From the NCBI GenBank assembly GCA_944351765.1, contig CALVPR010000013.1:1-37908 (forward strand): a DNA stretch of 37,908 nt. Direction: 5' to 3'. The stretch is from an uncultured Bacilli bacterium. GTDB lineage: Bacteria; Bacillota_I; Bacilli_A; RF39; UBA660. The notes under the pieces are model-generated. The model made no database searches and had not been told where the DNA came from. It saw nothing but the letters and a program-made list of their open reading frames with translations. The position numbers were made by a program, and so were the translations under genes. This document shows, one piece after another, positions 24,869 to 33,851 of this stretch (position 1 is the first letter of the stretch; the number at the start of each line of letters is the position of its first letter).

Positions 24869-25320
24869 TAATTTGTACTCCCTAGATTACCATTTGGACA
24901 ATTACCACTTGACGTTCCTATAACTTCATATGTTACTTTACCAGTGTTTGTATCAGTACTTACATTAATAGTTATATTACAATCACTAATATCTTTATCT
25001 GTTTTAGGATCTTTTATAATTAACTTGTTTCCTTCATTAGTTCCCGTTACAAATCCTAACTTAACAAGATCTCCTAAAGTTAAATCTACACTGCTACCAC
25101 ATATTTTTTTACTACCATCACTATTTTTTATATCACCATATTTACATTCTTCATAATACATTTTAGATCCTGTTATTATATTATCTATCATCATGTTATA
25201 ATTAGCCTCATCACTATTTTTTAATATTCGCATAACTGAAGGAGTAATAATTGCTACTATTATTGCTAGTATTACTATAGCCCCTAATAATTCTACTAAA
25301 GTGAAACCTTTTCTATTCAT
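24868..25320 (-). CDS. Type IV pilin-like / pseudopilin protein
   Basis: 150 residues. The type III signal is MNRKGFTLVELLGAIVILAI: a short basic leader, the G-F prepilin peptidase site and Glu5 of the mature protein. A hydrophobic alpha1 helix and a small globular C-terminal domain with four cysteines follow, ending in a Ser/Gly/Asn-rich tail. It belongs to the class I (ComGC/PilA-like) pilins. No peptidase, ATPase or other pilin gene lies here, so the assembly machine must be elsewhere. I chose the second ATG (25320) because GAGGTG would be only one base from the first (25323). It is downstream of the LytTR regulator and upstream of ung. Confidence 0.88.
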   Translation of the reverse strand: MNRKGFTLVELLGAIVILAIIVAIITPSVMRILKNSDEANYNMMIDNIITGSKMYYEECKYGDIKNSDGSKKICGSSVDLTLGDLVKLGFVTGTNEGNKLIIKDPKTDKDISDCNITINVSTDTNTGKVTYEVIGTSSGNCPNGNLGSTN

Positions 25321-25329
25321 CATCCACCT

Positions 25330-26055
25330 CTATCTTATATTTAATAAACTTTTTTCAAACCATTTTCTTTTTCTATGCGATAACTTGTCTATAACTTCTC
25401 CATTAGTAAGTGTAATAGTATTACTATTATAATCTACAAATTTAACTTTATTAATATTAATAATACAAGACTTATGGGATAAAACAAATGATTCATCTAA
25501 CTTATCTAAAATATCTTGCATATTTCCCGATATTTCATATTCATGCCCTGTTTCCGTATATATAATACATTTTTTTGTTCCATTAATTCTTTCGATATAC
25601 AAAATATTATCAAGTTCTAATCTGTAAATTGTCCTATTATACTTATAACTAAAAACTCTTTTTTTACCTACTATTTTTGCGGCTTTTTCAATACTTTGTT
25701 GTAGTCTTTTATCGTATGTACTATATTTAGAGATATAATCATAAGCCATTAATCTTGCATAAAATATATCATTTTTGCATTCTGGATGTGATGTTACAAA
25801 AATTATTATACTATCCCAATCATCAGTCCTAATTTTATCTGCTATTTGTATTCCCGATATATTAGGAAGTTCTATATCTAATATATAAATTTTTTTATTT
25901 ATCTTATCATCTATATCTTTTTGCATTTCATCACAATAACTTAAATACTTACAAATTTTATATTCTATATCAAAATTACCTAATGCTTTATGTGTTGCAG
26001 ATATTGCTTTTTCTAAACATACAACATTATCTTCACATATAATTATCTTAAGCAT
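25330..26055 (-). CDS. LytTR-family response regulator (AgrA-like)
   Basis: 241 residues. The receiver domain (about 1-125) has CED acidic pocket, phospho-acceptor Asp in YILDIELPNISG near residue 58, and a conserved T/S position in FVTSHPE. The LytTR DNA-binding domain covers about 140-238 (YIERINGTKKCIIYTE...SHKSCIININ...HRKRKWFEKSL). No histidine kinase is adjacent, so it is an orphan here. It lies nine bases upstream of the pilin start and probably heads a LytTR-pilin-ung operon. A TATAAT is seen about 25 bases before its AGGAGTTG ribosome site. Confidence 0.92.
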   Translation of the reverse strand: MLKIIICEDNVVCLEKAISATHKALGNFDIEYKICKYLSYCDEMQKDIDDKINKKIYILDIELPNISGIQIADKIRTDDWDSIIIFVTSHPECKNDIFYARLMAYDYISKYSTYDKRLQQSIEKAAKIVGKKRVFSYKYNRTIYRLELDNILYIERINGTKKCIIYTETGHEYEISGNMQDILDKLDESFVLSHKSCIININKVKFVDYNSNTITLTNGEVIDKLSHRKRKWFEKSLLNIR

Positions 26056-26094
26056 ATTCTCAACTCCTATTATAAATTATATCATTTTTTCCAT

Positions 26095-26121
26095 AAAAAA
26101 AATAGTATATATATACCATTT
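26095..26121 (-). terminator. Terminator after ylmC
   Basis: The minus-strand stem AAATGGTATA/TATACTATTT (with a wobble) runs straight into a T-run. It begins at the ylmC stop codon. Confidence 0.65.
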
Positions 26122-26354
26122 TACTTATTTCTTGTATCTACTAAAATAATATCATCACCTATTTTTATTATTTGATTCCATGATAATTCGAGTTCTTCTC
26201 TAGGACTCATAAACTTTCTGCTTCCCCGTCTTTCTTCTAAAATAAAGCTTCTTATTTTGCCATCAGAATCTACTATAACATCAATTATCATTCCTACTCT
26301 TCTACCTGATGTTATGTTTATTACCTCTTTAGTTTGCAATTCTGATAAATGCAT
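26121..26354 (-). CDS. ylmC: YlmC/YmxH-family PRC-barrel sporulation protein
   Basis: 77 residues from MHLSELQTKEVINITSGRRVG, a single PRC-barrel domain, typical of the YlmC/YmxH family. In Bacillus it is encoded just downstream of the spoIIGA-sigE-sigG cluster, as here after sigG. The function is not well defined. I chose the ATG at 26354 with AGGTG six bases upstream; the frame opens at a GTG three codons earlier that is part of that ribosome site. Confidence 0.88.
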   Translation of the reverse strand: MHLSELQTKEVINITSGRRVGMIIDVIVDSDGKIRSFILEERRGSRKFMSPREELELSWNQIIKIGDDIILVDTRNK

Positions 26355-26387
26355 AAACATCACCTAATATAATATATTTATTTTTTT

Positions 26388-27161
26388 CTATTTTATTAAT
26401 TTTTTTATTTTAGCTATACTATTTTTTTCAATTCTAGATATTTGAGCTTGAGATATACCAAGTTCATTTGCTAATTCCATTTGTGTTTTTCCTATTATAA
26501 ATCTTTCATTTAAAATTTGTTTTTCTCTTTCTTTTAAATTATTAAATGCTTTATCTAAAGCAAGTTTATAATCCAAATCATAATTTTCTTTTTTATTAGC
26601 AATTTGATCGAATAAATAGATAGTATCTCCTCCATCATTATAAATTGGTTCATACATACTAACAGGTTCTCTCAAAGAGTCTAATGCTTGAGTCACCTCA
26701 AATTCTGTTACCCCAAGTATGTCTGCTACTTCTTTATTAGATGGTTCATTGCCACTACTGTCCATTAATTCTTCTTTTAGTCTTAATGTCTTGTATGCTA
26801 TATCTTTAATACTTCTGGAAATTCTAAGTGAAGAATTATCTCTTAAATACCTTTTAATTTCTCCAATTATCATTGGACATGCATAAGTAGATAGTTTTAC
26901 ATCATAAGATGTGTCAAAGTTATCTATTGCTTTAACTAGTCCTAAACATCCCACTTGAAACAAATCATCTAAATTATCAACTTTGTTATTAAATTTTTTT
27001 ATTATACTTAGTACTAATTTTAAATTACCATTTATTAAATCATCTCTTGCAAACGGATCTCCTTCTTTCATTTTTTTAAATAATTCACTTGTTTCTTCAT
27101 TCGTTAAAACTTTGATATTTGAAGTATTCACGCCACTTATTTCAACTTTATGACGTGCCAT
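26388..27161 (-). CDS. sigG: RNA polymerase sigma factor SigG (late forespore)
   Basis: 257 residues from MARHKVEISGVNTSNIKVL, an N-terminus diagnostic of SigG. Region 2 has GDPFARDDLINGNLKLVLSI and FQVGCLGLVKAIDNFD...VKLSTYACPMIIGEIKRYLRD. Region 3 follows, and region 4 has helix-turn-helix MELANELGISQAQISRIEK. GAGGAG lies five bases before the ATG at 27161; the frame extends five codons upstream. SigG drives forespore genes after engulfment. sigE and spoIIGA, its usual upstream neighbours, are replaced by parC. No clear SigF promoter was recognised. Confidence 0.94.
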   Translation of the reverse strand: MARHKVEISGVNTSNIKVLTNEETSELFKKMKEGDPFARDDLINGNLKLVLSIIKKFNNKVDNLDDLFQVGCLGLVKAIDNFDTSYDVKLSTYACPMIIGEIKRYLRDNSSLRISRSIKDIAYKTLRLKEELMDSSGNEPSNKEVADILGVTEFEVTQALDSLREPVSMYEPIYNDGGDTIYLFDQIANKKENYDLDYKLALDKAFNNLKEREKQILNERFIIGKTQMELANELGISQAQISRIEKNSIAKIKKLIK

Positions 27162-27207
27162 ATTTTCTCCTCTCATTTTATTATGGTAGTTATTTATATT
27201 AAATATT

Positions 27208-27238
27208 CAAAAAAAAGAAACAACTATAAATTTGTTTC
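27208..27238 (-). terminator. Rho-independent terminator of parC
   Basis: Stem GAAACAA/TTGTTTC (27238-27232 and 27223-27217) with an eight-base loop, then eight Ts on the minus strand. The first base is the last base of the parC stop codon. Confidence 0.85.
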
Positions 27239-29760
27239 TATTTTTCAATATTGTCAAGCAAATCATCGATTGTCATAAATCTATCATCTACTTCTTTTAA
27301 TGAAGTTTTATTATTTTGATTATCAGTTATAACTATTTCTTCATCATTAAATATATCTATATCATCTTTTCCTTTTATATTTTCTAACATATAGACATCA
27401 CTTACTTTATCTTTAACTACATAAGACCCATTACTATATCTATCCATTATTGGCATTTCATTTAATTTTACAGTTTTAATTCCTTTAGTAGTTATTATAT
27501 TTATTTCTTTTTTTGTATTAGCAATATATACTTTAACTATTTTACTAGGATTACTTTTTATTTCTTTCATAAGTAAAAGTCCTCGATTAGCTCTACTTCC
27601 TTTTTCAAAATCTGTTAATTTTAATCTCTTGCCTGTACCTTTATCAGTTATAATTGAAATATATTCTTCATTATCATCAAATAAAATACCACTTACTACT
27701 TCATCATTTTTTAAATTAATTGATTTAACTCCGGCGGCTTTTAGCCCAATTACACTTATTTCATTAGTATTATACCAAAGTCCATATCCATTTTTAGTAG
27801 CAATAAAGACATTATTTTTATTATCATAACTTACATCTACTACCAAGTCATCATCTTTTAATTTCATCATACTAATTGGTTTAGAATATCTTTGAACTTT
27901 AAATTCTTCTAATTTAGTCCTTTTTACCATTCCATTTTTACTAAATGTAGTTATATAGATATTATCATTAAAGTCATATACTGGCATTGCATTAATTACA
28001 GATTCACCACTACTTATGCTTATTATATTACTAATATGTTTTCCAAGTTCTTTCCATTTACATTCTGTTATTTCATATACTGGTATATATAAATAGTTTC
28101 CTAAATTTGTAAATACAAGTAATGTATCCATTGTATTCATATTATAAATACCTACTATATAATCATTTTCTTTTAGCATTGTATCTTCACCGTTTGCTGA
28201 AGCATAACTTCTTTGTGATACTCTTTTTACATATCCTTCTTTGGTTACTACTACTATTACATCTTCTTTTGGTAACATTATTGTATTATCTATTTTAATT
28301 TCTTCTATTTCATCTTGGATTAGTGTTTTTCTTTCTGTTCCATATTCTTTCTTAATTCTACGCATTTCTTCTTTTATTACAGCATTTAACTTTTCTGGAT
28401 CTTTTAAGATTTCTTCTAAAGCGGCAATTATTTTCTTTAAATTTGTTAATTCTTCTTCTAATACTACAACATCAGTATTTGTTAAACGATATAATTGTAA
28501 ATTGACTATTGCTTCTGCTTGTTCATTAGTAAAATCATACTTTATAACTAAATTTTCAATAGCATCTGCTTTATTTTTACTAGCTCTAATTGTTTTTATA
28601 ACTTCGTCTAGTATTGAAATTGCTTTAATAAGTCCTTCAACAATATGATATCTTGCTTTGGCATGGGCTAAATCAAACTCACTTCTTTTAAACATTACTT
28701 CTTTTTGATGAGCAATATAAGCATCAAGTATTCCTAAAAGTCCAAGTAACATAGGTCTTCTATTTACAATTGTAATCATATTAAAGTTATATGATATTTG
28801 TAATTCTGTATTTTTAAATAAATAATTTAATATAGTATTAGCATCAGCATCTTTCTTTAAGTCAATTGCTATTTGAAGTCCTGTTTTATCTGATTCATCC
28901 CTTACTTCACTAATGCCTTCTATTTTTTTATCAATTCTTATTTCGTCTATTTTTTTTACAAGATTAGCTTTATTTACTTCATAAGGAATCTCGGTAATAA
29001 TAATCTTATTCTTTTCAATTTTTGTCTTTGATTTAATTATTATTCTTCCTCTTCCTGTTTCATAAGCTTTTTTTATTTCATCTATTCCACAGGCTATACC
29101 TCCAGTTGGAAAATCAGGTCCCTTAATATAATTCATAATTGTATCTAATCTTGAATTAGGATTATCAATTCTAAATATTGTTGCATCAATTACTTCCACT
29201 AAATTATGTGGAGGTATATTTGTCGCATAACCTGCCGATATTCCGGTTGTTCCGTTTACTAGTAAGTTAGGAAATTTACTAGGAAGTACAGTAGGTTCTA
29301 ACAATGTATCATCATAATTAGGAGCCATTACAACGGTATTCTTATCTAAATCTTTTAACATCTCATTTGCTATTTTTGAAAGTCTTGCTTCAGTATAACG
29401 AGATGCTGCTGCCGAGTCCCCATCAATACTACCATTATTACCTTGCATATCCACAAATGGTTCTTTCATTTTCCAATCTTGGCTCATTCTTACTATTGCT
29501 TCATATATTGAGCTATCTCCATGAGGATGATATTTACCCATAACATCTCCGACTGCTCTAGCACTCTTTTTATATGGTTTATCATAAGTATTTTTTTCTT
29601 TATACATGGAAAATAAAATTCTTCTTTGAACGGGTTTTAATCCATCTCTAACATCAGGAATTGCTCTATCTTGAATTATATATTTTGAATATTTTCCAAA
29701 ACGATCACCCATTATTTCCTCTAATGAATAATCGTATATTTTCTTTAATACATCTTCCAT
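27238..29760 (-). CDS. parC: DNA topoisomerase IV subunit A
   Basis: Breakage-reunion subunit of the decatenating type IIA topoisomerase. 840 residues. DRFGKYSKYIIQDRAIPDVRDGLKPVQRRIL opens the winged-helix domain. The catalytic Tyr is in SRYTEARLS near residue 120, and the quinolone region HPHGDSSIYEAIVRMSQDW keeps the susceptible Ser and Glu. The coiled tower is at about 340-470, and the C-terminal blades at about 500-800. It lacks the QRRGGKG GyrA box, so ParC rather than GyrA. parE, normally directly upstream, is absent; the upstream neighbour is a divergent unknown gene. GGTGG precedes the ATG. Confidence 0.93.
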   Translation of the reverse strand: MEDVLKKIYDYSLEEIMGDRFGKYSKYIIQDRAIPDVRDGLKPVQRRILFSMYKEKNTYDKPYKKSARAVGDVMGKYHPHGDSSIYEAIVRMSQDWKMKEPFVDMQGNNGSIDGDSAAASRYTEARLSKIANEMLKDLDKNTVVMAPNYDDTLLEPTVLPSKFPNLLVNGTTGISAGYATNIPPHNLVEVIDATIFRIDNPNSRLDTIMNYIKGPDFPTGGIACGIDEIKKAYETGRGRIIIKSKTKIEKNKIIITEIPYEVNKANLVKKIDEIRIDKKIEGISEVRDESDKTGLQIAIDLKKDADANTILNYLFKNTELQISYNFNMITIVNRRPMLLGLLGILDAYIAHQKEVMFKRSEFDLAHAKARYHIVEGLIKAISILDEVIKTIRASKNKADAIENLVIKYDFTNEQAEAIVNLQLYRLTNTDVVVLEEELTNLKKIIAALEEILKDPEKLNAVIKEEMRRIKKEYGTERKTLIQDEIEEIKIDNTIMLPKEDVIVVVTKEGYVKRVSQRSYASANGEDTMLKENDYIVGIYNMNTMDTLLVFTNLGNYLYIPVYEITECKWKELGKHISNIISISSGESVINAMPVYDFNDNIYITTFSKNGMVKRTKLEEFKVQRYSKPISMMKLKDDDLVVDVSYDNKNNVFIATKNGYGLWYNTNEISVIGLKAAGVKSINLKNDEVVSGILFDDNEEYISIITDKGTGKRLKLTDFEKGSRANRGLLLMKEIKSNPSKIVKVYIANTKKEINIITTKGIKTVKLNEMPIMDRYSNGSYVVKDKVSDVYMLENIKGKDDIDIFNDEEIVITDNQNNKTSLKEVDDRFMTIDDLLDNIEK

Positions 29761-29775
29761 TTTACCACCATAACA

Positions 29776-29804
29776 ATTTTAGCATATTTTATTTTTTTTA
29801 ACAA
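29776..29804 (-). promoter_or_regulatory. Promoter of parC
   Basis: TTGTTA (29804-29799), a 17-base spacer and TAAAAT (29781-29776), about 16 bases before the ATG, which would give a very short leader. A palindrome, AAATAGA-CA-TCTATTT, sits immediately upstream at about 29807-29822 and could be an operator. Confidence 0.45.
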
Positions 29805-29874
29805 CAAAATAGACATCTATTTGTCATTTTTCTCTTATTTTAAAAGGTTTTATATATTTTTATACCTTTACAGT

Positions 29875-29903
29875 TTGTTAATCTTATTATTAAATGTTAT
29901 AAT
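29875..29903 (+). promoter_or_regulatory. Promoter of the 843-residue unknown gene
   Basis: TTGTTA (29875-29880), exactly 17 bases, then TATAAT (29898-29903). GAGGTG follows at 29910, with the ATG at 29921. Confidence 0.75.
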
Positions 29904-29920
29904 AGTATTGAGGTGCATCA

Positions 29921-32452
29921 ATGAAGTTTAATGTAAGTGAAATTAATAAATTATCGTTAGTAGACTTTTTAAAGTTATTTAACTCATTAACTGAACAAGA
30001 ATTAATAGACATTATAGATAGTAATGCCCTTTTCAATGTTAATGAAAACATTTTTAAAGCTTTCTTTTTAAGAAGTAATATTGAGGTAAAAAAACATATT
30101 TTAAAAAACGAAATTCTGTTTGATAAAGTTATGAATATAAAATCTAACGCAAATGGAAAAATTTTATTTGAATTAGTTGACACTCAAACTTTACGTTTAA
30201 TAATTAGTTCTCAATATATTATAAAATATGAGCAACTAATTATTAATTACTTAAAAAAAATTAATTACGAAACGTTTTCTAAAATTATAAATGAAATTGA
30301 TTTTTTACAAGCCTTTAATGTAAATAGTATTTATAAAAATAATAAATATTTATATGATTTTTTAGTTAACACATTAAAATATGATATTAATATATCAGAA
30401 CTTTTTATAAATAGAATTAAAAATGGATTAAATCCTCTTACATTACTTAGAACTTCTAATGAAAAAGAATTATTTATACTTGCAAAATTTAATTTAATTG
30501 TAAATATTAAAGATGAATCAAAAAATAGAATAACCTTATCAAATGGATATACTATTAACTATGATACTTTAAAAAAATTATATACTAAACATATATATAC
30601 GTTGTCAAATTTGTTATTAAGAAAAGGGAATAAAAATCACGAGGAAGTATTAATTGCTACACTAAAGTTATATGCAATTTTTGGCTTTGATAATTCATTT
30701 AAAATTATTAATAACTTCTTTACAAATATTACGGAAAGCGCCATTAATCGAATTAATGAAGTAGACTTTAAAGATTTAAGACGAGAATTTAGAATTAATA
30801 ACCAAAATAAGTTTTATTACTATGGAATAGAACAAGATGCTATTGAAGCCATTGCAAGAGTTAATATTGAATTTTTCTTACCATTTACATTTGAAAATAA
30901 TACAGAAAAAGCAATTAAAATAATGAAGGAATTAAGAGACCATATTAAAGGACTAACTCCTGCAGAAAGTGAAGAATATATTAAAGAACGTTTAATTGAA
31001 GCTATTAAGAAAAGAGAACAAGAATACAAAAAAATTAATATGCAAATGACTAGAAAACGCATAAATGGAAAAAATCCTAAACACATGATTACTGCCAAGG
31101 ACATTTTAAAAATATTCGGAGATGTTCATACATCATTTTGTTTGGATGAAAAAGGAAAAAGCATTCCTAATTTAGAAATACAAAAATTTTTACTTGGTAA
31201 TTTTAAAAAAGATAATGATTGCTTATTAAGATTAATTATAAATAATGAAGCATTTGGATTAAACGATACAATTAGTGAAGTTATCAATCAATTTGACGTT
31301 ATAAAACTAGCAGTTAATAAATCTAATGGTAAGTTATCTTTAAATTCAATTTTGGATATAATAGATATTTCTAAAGTTAATTTATATGATATGAAACCTG
31401 ATTTGCAAGATATTACATTAGCAACTTTATCTAAAATAATTAAATCTAAAGACTATTGCACAATTCCTGAAACAGAAGTAATAAGAGAAGTTTTCGAATT
31501 ACATAGAGAAAGAAAACATAAAGTTTATTCTACTATTCCTAGTATTAAAGGGCTATGTGATAATATTAAATATAAAGTTGCGCCATTTGATGCTGACTAT
31601 TTACTAACCGCTGGAATAGATGCTGATAATTGTTTAAAAATTGGTGCTTTAGGAGGGGACTTTTTAAAATACTGTTTAACTAATAAAAATGGAGTTATTG
31701 TGTATTTATATGATAGTCAAAATAACATTTATGTATGTCCTTTTGTAAGAAGTGGTAATACTATTCATTGTAATGGTATAGATCCTAAACCAGATGAAAA
31801 TATATTACCTGAATGTTTACAAGCATTAGAACAATTTGCTAAAGAAGTATGTGAAAAGTCAATTATTTCTGATAGAGAACATTATAGTAATATCGAAGCA
31901 GTTACAATTACTGATTTACATATTTTTGATTATATGAGTCATAGTAAATATGAAAAGTTTGAACTACAAGAATATTTACCTATAGATGAAGGTGTTTATA
32001 CTGATTACAACAAAAAAGAAATTCAAAATTACTTTTTATATAAAGCTAGTAGTTATAATGGTTCAATTTACTATGTATCAGATGATAAATTTTATCAAAA
32101 TAGAAATCCTGTATTTAAATATAATGTTTTAAAAGAATATGACAAAGAAAGAATAAATATTTTTGTAAATAATATTGCTTATTCATATATAGATTGTTTG
32201 CCTGTAAATGATGAAATGAAAAGAGCTCTAAAAGATAATTATCAAGGAATAGATGCTAGTAGTTATCGCTTTATTGTAGGTAATAAAGATTGGTTTATTG
32301 CTATAGATAATAGACTTAGTTTAATTACTTATTTACTACCTTATGATGAAAGAGCAAAAGATGAATATTTAAGTGCTTTAAGCAAAGTCAATGAATTAAT
32401 TAATCAGTTTACTAAAGATGATAATAGTAATTTAAGAAAAAAAAGTAGATAA
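29921..32452 (+). CDS. Large uncharacterised cytosolic protein, 843 residues
   Basis: Not recognised. No signal peptide or membrane segment is seen. The N-terminal two thirds are predicted mostly helical, with repeated Leu/Ile/Asn-rich units that could be an alpha-solenoid. A Lys/Arg-rich helix lies near residues 345-385 (IKERLIEAIKKREQEYKKI). The C-terminal third is different: at about 560-620 it reads TAGIDADNCLKIGALGGDF, then NGVIVYLYD and NTIHCNGIDP. This loosely recalls the PcfJ-like domain of mobile-element proteins; the resemblance is weak. The gene is monocistronic, with its own good promoter, GAGGTG ribosome site and terminator, and is divergent from parC. Base use matches the neighbours, so recent transfer is not indicated. 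Confidence 0.8.
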   Translation: MKFNVSEINKLSLVDFLKLFNSLTEQELIDIIDSNALFNVNENIFKAFFLRSNIEVKKHILKNEILFDKVMNIKSNANGKILFELVDTQTLRLIISSQYIIKYEQLIINYLKKINYETFSKIINEIDFLQAFNVNSIYKNNKYLYDFLVNTLKYDINISELFINRIKNGLNPLTLLRTSNEKELFILAKFNLIVNIKDESKNRITLSNGYTINYDTLKKLYTKHIYTLSNLLLRKGNKNHEEVLIATLKLYAIFGFDNSFKIINNFFTNITESAINRINEVDFKDLRREFRINNQNKFYYYGIEQDAIEAIARVNIEFFLPFTFENNTEKAIKIMKELRDHIKGLTPAESEEYIKERLIEAIKKREQEYKKINMQMTRKRINGKNPKHMITAKDILKIFGDVHTSFCLDEKGKSIPNLEIQKFLLGNFKKDNDCLLRLIINNEAFGLNDTISEVINQFDVIKLAVNKSNGKLSLNSILDIIDISKVNLYDMKPDLQDITLATLSKIIKSKDYCTIPETEVIREVFELHRERKHKVYSTIPSIKGLCDNIKYKVAPFDADYLLTAGIDADNCLKIGALGGDFLKYCLTNKNGVIVYLYDSQNNIYVCPFVRSGNTIHCNGIDPKPDENILPECLQALEQFAKEVCEKSIISDREHYSNIEAVTITDLHIFDYMSHSKYEKFELQEYLPIDEGVYTDYNKKEIQNYFLYKASSYNGSIYYVSDDKFYQNRNPVFKYNVLKEYDKERINIFVNNIAYSYIDCLPVNDEMKRALKDNYQGIDASSYRFIVGNKDWFIAIDNRLSLITYLLPYDERAKDEYLSALSKVNELINQFTKDDNSNLRKKSR

Positions 32453-32476
32453 CTTTTTACCAGTTATCTATTTTTT
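32446..32476 (+). terminator. Terminator of the 843-residue gene, shared region with the glycosyltransferase
   Basis: Perfect nine-base stem TAGATAACT/AGTTATCTA, loop of seven, then T6. The stop codon lies inside the stem. The glycosyltransferase gene ends within the same hairpin from the other side. Confidence 0.8.
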
Positions 32477-33651
32477 AATTTTTTGTAAACATCAATAACA
32501 TTATCTATTATTTTATCTTGAGAATATTTATCTTTAGTGCTTTGCGCAATAAATTTACTATCGAAAATCAGTTTATTATTAATAATATTTAAAATGTTTT
32601 GAGCTAATCCTATATAATCATTTTTATCAAATAATATACCTGTTTTAGGAGTTATTATATCAGGTATACCCCCAACATTACTACCTATTACTGGTGTTCC
32701 ACATGCAAGAGACTCTATTATTACAAGACCAAATGCTTCACTTCGAGAAGGGACAACAACTACATCACTTATATTATATATTTTTCTTAAATTTTCTTGG
32801 GTTTGATTCCCTATAAATTCTACATTTTTAAGTTTTAATTCTTTGGCCATTTTTTGTAAACTTTCTAATAAAACACCTTCTCCTGCAATTAAAGTTAAAA
32901 TATCTTCTCTTTGATATAGAGTGGCCGCCTTTAATAATATATCTATTCCTTTTACTTCAACAAGTTTTCCAACATAAGTAATTATTTTGTTATATTTTTT
33001 ATTTATTTTTAATTCTTTTAATACTTCTTCTTTATTATATGTTTGTAAAAAGAAAACTTTGTCATTATAGCCGTTAGGGATCAATACTGTTTTATTAGAT
33101 ACATTAGGAAACACCGTATTTAACAACCTATAATTATCTTTTGATACAGTAATAATTTTTTTTGCATTAGATAAAACATTTAATATCTCTTTATCATATT
33201 TTTTTGTTTTATTATATCCTATTAAGTCAGTTCCATGCATTGTAACAATTAATGGTTTGTCAAAATTTGCAGCAATACTAGATAATATCCAAATATGATT
33301 AGAATGAATTATATCAGGATTAAATGTATCTACTTCATCCTTAATTGCTTCAATAAATTTTTGTTTATATTGCTCTAATTCATTATTTGTTAAATCATAA
33401 AAAGTTTTATTACTATATGGATGAGTTGTGAAACAAGGAAAATTAAATAATAATTGATTAATTATTTCTTCTTTATCTTTAAAATATACTGGATGTAGTT
33501 TTATTTTTTCTATTTCTTTTATCTTTCTATTTTCTGGCATTATTATACATACTTGATGACCCTTTTTTGTTAAACTAGTAGCAATATTTTTTGTATATAT
33601 TCCACTCCCTGATCCTTCTAATGGAAAATGATTTATTAATAATATCTTCAT
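32464..33651 (-). CDS. Glycosyltransferase family 4 protein
   Basis: 395-residue GT-B fold retaining glycosyltransferase. The N-terminal acceptor domain has LINHFPLEGSGSGIYTKNIA, with glycine-rich loop. HGTDLIGYNK lies near residue 140. The C-terminal donor domain has ITYVGKLVEVKGIDILLKA and the E-x7-E motif SEAFGLVIIESLACGTPVIGS near 305. The order VGG(I/M)PDII near its end fits the PimA/BshA-like GT4 group. The substrate cannot be told; glycolipid, capsule or bacillithiol synthesis are options. It is monocistronic. AAAGGATTG precedes the ATG. The 195 bases upstream hold a TATAAT near 33715 and the terminator of the LysM gene, and nothing else I can name. Confidence 0.9.
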   Translation of the reverse strand: MKILLINHFPLEGSGSGIYTKNIATSLTKKGHQVCIIMPENRKIKEIEKIKLHPVYFKDKEEIINQLLFNFPCFTTHPYSNKTFYDLTNNELEQYKQKFIEAIKDEVDTFNPDIIHSNHIWILSSIAANFDKPLIVTMHGTDLIGYNKTKKYDKEILNVLSNAKKIITVSKDNYRLLNTVFPNVSNKTVLIPNGYNDKVFFLQTYNKEEVLKELKINKKYNKIITYVGKLVEVKGIDILLKAATLYQREDILTLIAGEGVLLESLQKMAKELKLKNVEFIGNQTQENLRKIYNISDVVVVPSRSEAFGLVIIESLACGTPVIGSNVGGIPDIITPKTGILFDKNDYIGLAQNILNIINNKLIFDSKFIAQSTKDKYSQDKIIDNVIDVYKKLKNR

Positions 33652-33818
33652 AATATCAATCCTTTACTTAAATATATAAATATAACTTAATTGTTATGAA
33701 TTATATTTTTATTATATAACATTAACTTTTTTAATTATTAAAATTATTTTAATGTGCACACCATAATCTGCCATAAAATTAATAATATCTTTTTTTCAGT
33801 ATATCATATTTTTTCCTA

Positions 33819-33851
33819 TAAAAAAATAAAGTGTTTAAAATTCACTTTATT
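33819..33851 (-). terminator. Terminator of the LysM gene
   Basis: Stem AATAAAGTG/CACTTTATT with a nine-base loop, then a T-run on the minus strand. It overlaps the stop codon at 33847. Confidence 0.8.

Noticed and set aside
29890-30183. Minus-strand 97-codon frame opposite the start of the 843-residue gene
   Set aside because: It lacks a ribosome site and covers the promoter and start of a better-supported gene.
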